From an uncultured Planctomycetaceae bacterium (GTDB taxonomy: Bacteria > Planctomycetota > Planctomycetia > Planctomycetales > Planctomycetaceae): a stretch of DNA of 6,777 bases. The translations under genes and the position numbers were made by a program. Numbering within the stretch: position 1 is the first letter of the stretch; each line of letters starts with the position of its first letter. The DNA is taken from the NCBI GenBank assembly GCA_903823545.1, contig CAIJTL010000670.1, positions 1-6,777 of the forward strand, in the 5' to 3' direction. Below are positions 1 to 5,000 of this stretch, piece by piece. The notes beneath the pieces were generated by a model. It was not told the origin of the DNA. It saw only the letters and a list, made by a program, of their open reading frames with translations, and did not search any database.

Positions 1-68
1 GCATTTGGCCGCGAATGGACGTAGTCGTTGATGAGTTCCCGATAGAATTCGTTAGCTTGGTCACTCAT
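1..68 (-). CDS. 5' end of an unidentified divergent gene (partial)
   Basis: Reading the minus strand from 68 down, an ATG opens a frame that runs off the left edge, giving MSDQANEFYRELINDYVHSR followed by Pro-Asn-Ala. A clear Shine-Dalgarno sequence, GAGGT on the minus strand (positions 80-76), sits 7 nt before the ATG. That is the best ribosome binding site in the window and the main reason to call this a gene. The visible peptide is hydrophilic and helix-like, with no signal peptide or membrane segment. I do not recognise the family from so few residues. It is transcribed away from the Pfa genes and shares with them a 286-nt intergenic region, so it could be unrelated or a divergently placed regulator; nothing visible decides this. 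Confidence 0.6.
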   Translation of the reverse strand, partial: MSDQANEFYRELINDYVHSRPN

Positions 69-75
69 GAGCGAT

Positions 76-80
76 ACCTC
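76..80 (-). promoter_or_regulatory. Ribosome binding site of the divergent gene
   Basis: The minus strand reads GAGGT here, 7 nt before the ATG at 68-66. The spacing and complementarity to the 16S 3' end are good. It fixes the start of the left-edge gene. Confidence 0.6.
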
Positions 81-125
81 GAAGAAGGCGGACTTTTAGG
101 AGCACGTCTGGCAAGTTCGTCGGTC

Positions 126-131
126 TATAAT
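126..131 (+). promoter_or_regulatory. Candidate -10 box TATAAT upstream of pfaD
   Basis: A perfect TATAAT hexamer lies at 126-131 on the + strand. No good -35 hexamer is seen 16-18 nt upstream (the area reads CACGTC/GCACGT), so the call rests on the -10 box alone. If it is used, the start would be near 138. The whole 145-204 hairpin would then form the beginning of a roughly 217-nt leader ahead of pfaD. The same AT-rich patch could instead serve the minus-strand gene. Confidence 0.25.
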
Positions 132-156
132 TCTGACCGAAATCCCAGACAGAATT
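129..156. repeat. Short inverted repeat overlapping the TATAAT box
   Basis: AATTCTG at 129-135 and CAGAATT at 150-156 form perfect 7-bp arms separated by 14 nt. The left arm overlaps the candidate -10 box and the right arm overlaps the outer part of the long 145-204 palindrome. This is the geometry of a repressor operator, or of a hairpin competing with the long one. Seven-bp arms also occur by chance. Confidence 0.3.
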
Positions 157-204
157 GCTGGTGAGGGTTTTTCCGGAAAAACCCTCGCTGGCGCTTCCGT
201 CTGG
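145..204. repeat. 60-nt near-perfect palindrome in the divergent intergenic region
   Basis: The core, GAGGGTTTTTCC at 163-174 followed directly by GGAAAAACCCTC at 175-186, is a perfect 24-nt palindrome with no loop. Symmetry continues outward: pairing position i with 349-i, the 30-bp arms contain 24 Watson-Crick pairs, 4 G-T pairs and only 2 mismatches (151/198 and 155/194). GCTGG also flanks the core as a direct repeat (157-161 and 187-191). No T-tract follows on either strand, so it is not a classical intrinsic terminator. It may be a dispersed palindromic (REP/MITE-like) element, an operator between the two divergent genes, or a leader hairpin; the sequence alone does not decide. Confidence 0.75.
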
Positions 205-226
205 ATTGAAGAACATTTTTCGCAAA

Positions 227-257
227 TTGACACATTCGCCAGCCGTGCTCTTGTTAA
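227..257 (+). promoter_or_regulatory. Alternative weak promoter candidate for pfaD
   Basis: TTGACA at 227-232 is a perfect -35 hexamer. The best downstream partner, TGTTAA at 252-257, matches the -10 consensus at only 3 of 6 positions and needs a long 19-nt spacer. If used, the 145-204 palindrome would lie upstream of the promoter rather than in the transcript. Confidence 0.2.
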
Positions 258-284
258 CGCTGCGGATTACGGTTTCACAGCGAC

Positions 285-306
285 TTGGGTATCGTACTCG
301 ACCCAA
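285..306. repeat. Small inverted repeat ahead of pfaD
   Basis: TTGGGT at 285-290 and ACCCAA at 301-306 form 6-bp perfect arms around a 10-nt spacer, about 50 nt upstream of the pfaD start. It could be a transcription-factor site for the operon. The arms are short and no family can be assigned. Confidence 0.2.
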
Positions 307-354
307 TCGACAACCGTGACCAACTAAAACGAAGAGATCGCCGACCAGGCAACC

Positions 355-1962
355 ATGACTCAACCTGCCCAAGCTCGCCCGCACGTTCGCCCTATCGAAG
401 TTGTCATGGCTGTCGAACGGATTCGTGATACGGCCTATGTTGTTCAAAATCGCCAGAGCCGCCATGTCGGTGTCTTATTCGGCGATGAAGCTGGCTCGCA
501 GCCTTCTCTACCCAATGACTGGTCATTGTTGGGTGTCTTGCCGCCGCTGTATCCCGAATGGCTGGGTGACCGCTCATTCGCTGAAACACACGGAATTCGA
601 TTTCCGTATGTTGCCGGAGAAATGGCAAATGGAATCGCGACTCCCGAAATGGTCCAAGCAGTCGGCCAGTGTGGAATGCTGGGGTTCCTCGGGTGCGCTG
701 GCCTATCACTCAATCGCATTCAACAGTTGGTGACGAAAGTCAAAGCGGGGCTGAGTGGAACAAACGCCGCATGGGGTGCGAACTTAATTCACACCCCCAG
801 CGAACCGCGACTCGAAGACCAAACGGTGGACCTCTTCTTGGCCGAAGGGGTTCGACGTGTTTCGACTTCCGCGTTTATGAAGCTCGAATCAAGCGTTGTG
901 CGTTACGCGTGCCAAGGGCTGACTCGCGACGCTCAAGGTCGCGTTCAACGCCCGAACAAAATCTTCGCCAAAGTTTCGCGTCCAGAAGTTGCCGCTGCAT
1001 TCTTGCGTCCGCCTCCGTCGGAGATGTTGCGATCGTTGGTTCAAGCAGGTCGAGTCACTGAAGCCGAAGCACAATTAGCTGCTCAAATACCGGTGGCTGA
1101 AGACATCACGGCCGAGGCTGACTCTGGAGGCCATACCGACAATCGTCCTTTGGGCGCATTGCTCTCATCGCTGATGCGATTGCGAGACGACATCGTTCGA
1201 GAATTGCGTTACACAAATCCGGTACGAATCGGAGCGGCCGGTGGACTGGGAACTCCATCAGCGGTTGCCTCGGCGTTTGCACTGGGGGCGGCGTATGTAC
1301 TCACGGGCTCCGTGAATCAGTCTGCCAACGAAGCGGGAATTTCGTTGGACGCGCGACGCATGTTGGCGGGAGCCGGACTCGCAGACGTGACGATGGCACC
1401 AGCGGCTGACATGTTTGAAATGGGCGTCCGCGTGCAAGTCCTCAAACGAGGGACACTCTTCGCGGCGAGAGGTGCTCGGTTGTTCGACGTCTACCGAGAC
1501 TACGATTCTTGGGACACTGTTCCCGCTGCCGTGCAGAAAGAAATCGAAACGCAAATGTTTCGTCAGCCGTTTGATGCCGTCTGGAAAGAGACTCGCGAAT
1601 TCTGGCAAGGTCGCGAACCGCGTGAGGCGGAGCGAGCGGATCGAGACCCGCATCATCGCATGGCATTGGCGTTTCGTTGGTATTTGGGTAAGGCAAGTCG
1701 TTGGGCGATCGAAGGAGCACCGGGACGTGCGATCGACTTTCAAGTATGGTGTGGTCCGGCGATGGGGGCGTTCAACGATTGGGTTCGTGGCTCGTTCCTC
1801 GAGCCCGTCGAAAACCGCGGCGTGGTGCAGATCGGTTTAAACCTGATGGAAGGGGCAGCGGTCATCACTCGCGCACAACAATTACGAAGCTTCGGTGTGG
1901 CAGTCCCCGCTGAAGCGTTCAGTTTTCGTCCCCGGCCATTTGATGTGACAGGCACTCTTTGA
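355..1962 (+). CDS. pfaD: PfaD-family FMN-dependent trans-acting enoyl reductase of a PUFA/polyketide synthase
   Basis: This 535-residue protein has the usual length of the PfaD family, whose members are cytoplasmic TIM-barrel flavoproteins of the nitronate monooxygenase-like fold. They reduce the enoyl intermediate carried by the ACPs of the partner synthase. Family hallmarks seen here are LGVLPPLYPEWLGDRSF at about 59-75, GEMANGIAT at 88-96, the glycine-rich GMLGFLG at 107-113, WGANLIHTPSEP at 140-151, EADSGGHTDNRP at 254-265 (with the conserved active-site-type His260), and GAAGGLGTPSAV at 293-304, a typical phosphate-binding loop for FMN. A second conserved block at 435-500 carries the PfaD C-terminal extension. 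An in-frame TAA at 325-327 limits the start to ATG 355; AGG at 347-349 is a weak ribosome binding site 5 nt away. ATG 406 (Met18) is a possible shorter start. The PfaA-like gene follows 136 nt downstream on the same strand, so the two probably form an operon. The family call is secure; the product lipid is not known. Confidence 0.95.
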   Translation: MTQPAQARPHVRPIEVVMAVERIRDTAYVVQNRQSRHVGVLFGDEAGSQPSLPNDWSLLGVLPPLYPEWLGDRSFAETHGIRFPYVAGEMANGIATPEMVQAVGQCGMLGFLGCAGLSLNRIQQLVTKVKAGLSGTNAAWGANLIHTPSEPRLEDQTVDLFLAEGVRRVSTSAFMKLESSVVRYACQGLTRDAQGRVQRPNKIFAKVSRPEVAAAFLRPPPSEMLRSLVQAGRVTEAEAQLAAQIPVAEDITAEADSGGHTDNRPLGALLSSLMRLRDDIVRELRYTNPVRIGAAGGLGTPSAVASAFALGAAYVLTGSVNQSANEAGISLDARRMLAGAGLADVTMAPAADMFEMGVRVQVLKRGTLFAARGARLFDVYRDYDSWDTVPAAVQKEIETQMFRQPFDAVWKETREFWQGREPREAERADRDPHHRMALAFRWYLGKASRWAIEGAPGRAIDFQVWCGPAMGAFNDWVRGSFLEPVENRGVVQIGLNLMEGAAVITRAQQLRSFGVAVPAEAFSFRPRPFDVTGTL

Positions 1963-1995
1963 TCCGAATTCCTAAACTAACAACACCGCAAATAG

Positions 1996-2057
1996 CCGGA
2001 ACGCGCTAGCGTCTGGTTATTAAAGACTCCGCTGAACCGGACGCTCGCGCGTTCCGG
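1996..2057. repeat. Long hairpin between pfaD and the PfaA-like gene
   Basis: Arms of 23 nt (1996-2018 and 2035-2057) flank a 16-nt loop. Pairing i with 4053-i gives 21 Watson-Crick pairs, one G-T pair (2014/2039) and one mismatch (2007/2046). The outer ends read CCGGAACGCG and CGCGTTCCGG. The hairpin begins 33 nt after the pfaD stop and ends 41 nt before the GTG start of the next gene. No T-run follows (the flank reads TTGATTGAGCG), so a simple intrinsic terminator is unlikely. Plausible roles are mRNA stabilisation of pfaD, partial attenuation that sets the pfaD-to-synthase ratio, or an inserted REP-like repeat. The near-perfect complementarity is seen directly; the role is inferred. Confidence 0.8.
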
Positions 2058-2085
2058 TTGATTGAGCGACAGACAACATTCAAAT

Positions 2086-2089
2086 AAGG
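2086..2089 (+). promoter_or_regulatory. Ribosome binding site deciding the GTG start of the synthase
   Basis: AAGG lies 9 nt before GTG 2099 in an A-rich stretch. The frame has a TGA stop at 2063-2065 and no ATG until residue 96, inside the KS domain, so GTG 2099 is the only start that keeps the KS N-terminus. Confidence 0.55.
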
Positions 2090-2098
2090 CAGATTTCA

Positions 2099-5000
2099 GT
2101 GAATAAGAATCCGATCGCGATTGTTGGCCTGAGTGCGCTCTTTCCAGGTTCACCAACCGTCCCCACATTTTGGCGAAACATCGTCGCCGCCAAAGACCTC
2201 ACCAGTGAGGTTCCGGCGTCACACTGGTTGGCGAGCGACTATTTCGCCGCCGATCCGAAGACGCCCGATCGCACGTATTGTCAGCGCGGAGCCTTCTTGC
2301 CCGAAGTGCCGTTCAATCCGCTCGCGTACGGCATTCCTCCGTCAATCATCCCGGCAACGGACACGTCGCAACTTCTGTCGTTGATGCTGGCTGACCGCGT
2401 GCTCAAAGACGCTGGCGGTGCGGAGAAGATGAATCTCGAACGTGTCGGCATCATCCTGGGGGTTGCGGGGACGACGGAACTCACAGCTCACATGTCTGGC
2501 CGTATGGCTCACGGCCAATGGGCCAACGGATTGCGTAAGCAAGGTTTTGCAGAAGAGCAAATCGAAGCGGCTTGTGCGCAAATCGCTGACGAGTTCGTGC
2601 CGTGGCAAGAAAGTACGTTCCCTGGTTTGCTCGGCAACGTCGTCGCGGGACGCATTGCTAACCGTTTCGACTTAGGTGGAACCAACTGTGTTGTCGATGC
2701 AGCGTGCGCCGGGTCACTTGCCGCATTGTCGATGGCGGTCAATGAGCTTCAGCTTGGCCAAGCTGACATGGTCATCGCGGGTGGCGTCGATACGCTCAAC
2801 GACCCGCTGATGTTTCTCTGCTTCAGTAAGACTCCGGCACTGTCGCCAACGGGTGACTGCCGACCGTTCTCTGACGCGGCAGATGGAACGATCCTCGGTG
2901 AAGGGATCGCGATGTTTGCACTGAAGCGATTGGCTGACGCCGAACGAGACGGCGATCACGTCTACGCGTTGATCGCAGGACTCGGCAGTTCGTCCGATGG
3001 TCGAGCAAAGAGCGTTTACGCGCCACGGCCAGACGGGCAAGCTCGTGCGTTGCGTCGCGCTTATGAATCGGCAGACTTCTCGCCTCGGACAGTCGAATTG
3101 ATTGAGGCACACGGGACCGCTACTCGCGTGGGCGATCGCGCGGAGTTTGAAGGTTTGCGAATGGTCTTCGCAGATGCTGCCGACGAAGCCAATCCCGCGA
3201 ACTGGTGTGCTCTCGGTTCGGTGAAGTCGCAAATCGGTCATACGAAAGCGGCTGCCGGTTCCGCTGGTATGTTTAAGGCCGTGATGGCGCTGCATCACAA
3301 AGTGCTCCCGCCAACCGCGAAAGTGGAACGACCTCAATCTGAAATGAAGATCGAGTCGAGTCCGTTCTACCTCAATACAGAAATGCGTCCGTGGATTCGT
3401 AATTCAGAACATCCACGCCGCGCCGGCGTCAGTTCATTCGGATTCGGCGGCAGCAATTTTCACGTGGCACTGGAAGAGTACACCGGCCCCGCTGCTCGTC
3501 CCGCCAAACTCCGCACGACGCCGAGCGAATTGTTCGTGCTGGCAGCGGGCACCAGCGACAGCTTGCTGAAGCTAGTTGATGAACTCGCTAACGCAGCCAG
3601 CTCAGCCATTCATCCAGAGACGTTTCAGCGTTTGGCCTTTGAGACGCAGCAGAAGTTCGATCGCTCGTCTTTATTGCGTTTGGCGGTCATTGCCGAAAAT
3701 GGACCACAGGCTGCGGAGAAACTGCGTCGAGCCAAAACGCTCTTCGCTGATGCCAAATTGCCGATCAAAGATCCTTCGGGAATTTACTGCCAACAAGCGG
3801 ACAAGACGGACGGCCAAATCGGCTTCTTGTTCCCCGGCCAAGGAAGCCAATTCATTGGGATGGGTGCGGACCTCGCACTGAATTTCGAGGCCGCTCGCGA
3901 AACTTGGGACAAGGCTGCTGAGCAATTGCCGTTGCACGACATCGCCTTCCCTGCCACGACTTTTAATGAGGAGACACGCAACGCACAGCGACAACGCCTC
4001 CAGTCGACCGAGTGGGCGCAGCCTGCGATCGGTGTTTGCAGCTTGTCCTACTTGCAATTGTTGCGAGCCGCCGGAGTCACTCCTGATTGCGTTGCTGGCC
4101 ATAGCTTCGGCGAATTGACCGCGCTCTGTGCGACAGGTGTGATCGATGAGTCCACGTTTGTGAAACTCGCTCGACGTCGAGGCGAGATCATGAACGATAC
4201 GGTCACCACACCGGGCGGCATGTTGGCCGTCCTGCTGACCGACGAATCGCGGTCGCTCTTGTCAAAGCCATTGCCACCAGGCTTGGTTGTTGCCAATCAC
4301 AACTCACCGCGACAAGTCGTCATCTCCGGCGAATTGGAGGCGATCCAAAAGTTCGAACAGTCGTTGACCGACCAACGCATCACATGCCAGCGGTTACAAG
4401 TCGCACATGCATTCCATTCACCGCAGATGACTGCTGCCTCAGAAACGTTCCGTGACCTGCTGCAAAAAGAATCGTTCCACAAAGCCGAGCAACCGGTGTT
4501 CTGCAATGTCGATGCAATGCAGCACGATGATCCGCAAACATTGTCGGCGCTGCTTTCACGTCAGCTTCGCGAACCGGTCCGTTTCCAAGAGATCGTCGAA
4601 CGGATGTATGACCGTGGCGTGCGAGTCTTCGTCGAAGTCGGTCCGCAAGACGTCCTCACGAAATTGGTCGGACAGTGCCTGACCGGGCGGCCGCACCTTG
4701 CCGTTGCCGTGAACCGACGCGGCGCGAACGGCGTGACGCAGTTCTGGCACGCGCTCGCACAACTCTTTGTGGAAGGTGTGTCACTCGATTTCACAAACCT
4801 TTGGGATGAAGCTCCGACGAGCAACGGGCCTGAGGCTCCGAAACCGCACGACATCATGATCTGCGGGTCAAACTACGGAAAACCATATCCCGCGAACGCC
4901 GTTCCGCCGCAACCTGGATTGCCTCCAAAGCCTCGCGCCGCAGAGATCCGTGCTGCGGAACCCGTTCCGAATTCTTTCAACGCTGTATTACCGAGCGTTG

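Noticed and set aside
61..465. 134-codon open frame on the minus strand spanning the intergenic region and the start of pfaD
   Set aside because: It overlaps the secure pfaD start and reads antisense through the long palindrome. It shows no domain, and a better minus-strand gene start with a ribosome binding site lies at 68 in another frame.
1258..1743. 161-codon minus-strand open frame inside pfaD
   Set aside because: It is antisense to conserved PfaD motifs, and its composition is not protein-like.
1996..2060. Intrinsic transcription terminator after pfaD
   Set aside because: The hairpin is strong but no run of T follows it, and the next gene is on the same strand 41 nt later with its own ribosome binding site.
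2714..3337. 207-codon minus-strand open frame
   Set aside because: It lies wholly antisense to the KS domain with intact catalytic residues. Its translation is rich in Arg, His and Ser with no recognisable fold, as expected of a shadow of biased codon use.
3671..4102. 143-codon minus-strand open frame
   Set aside because: It is antisense to the KS-AT linker and the AT N-terminus; the + frame there carries the AT motif GFLFPGQGSQ.
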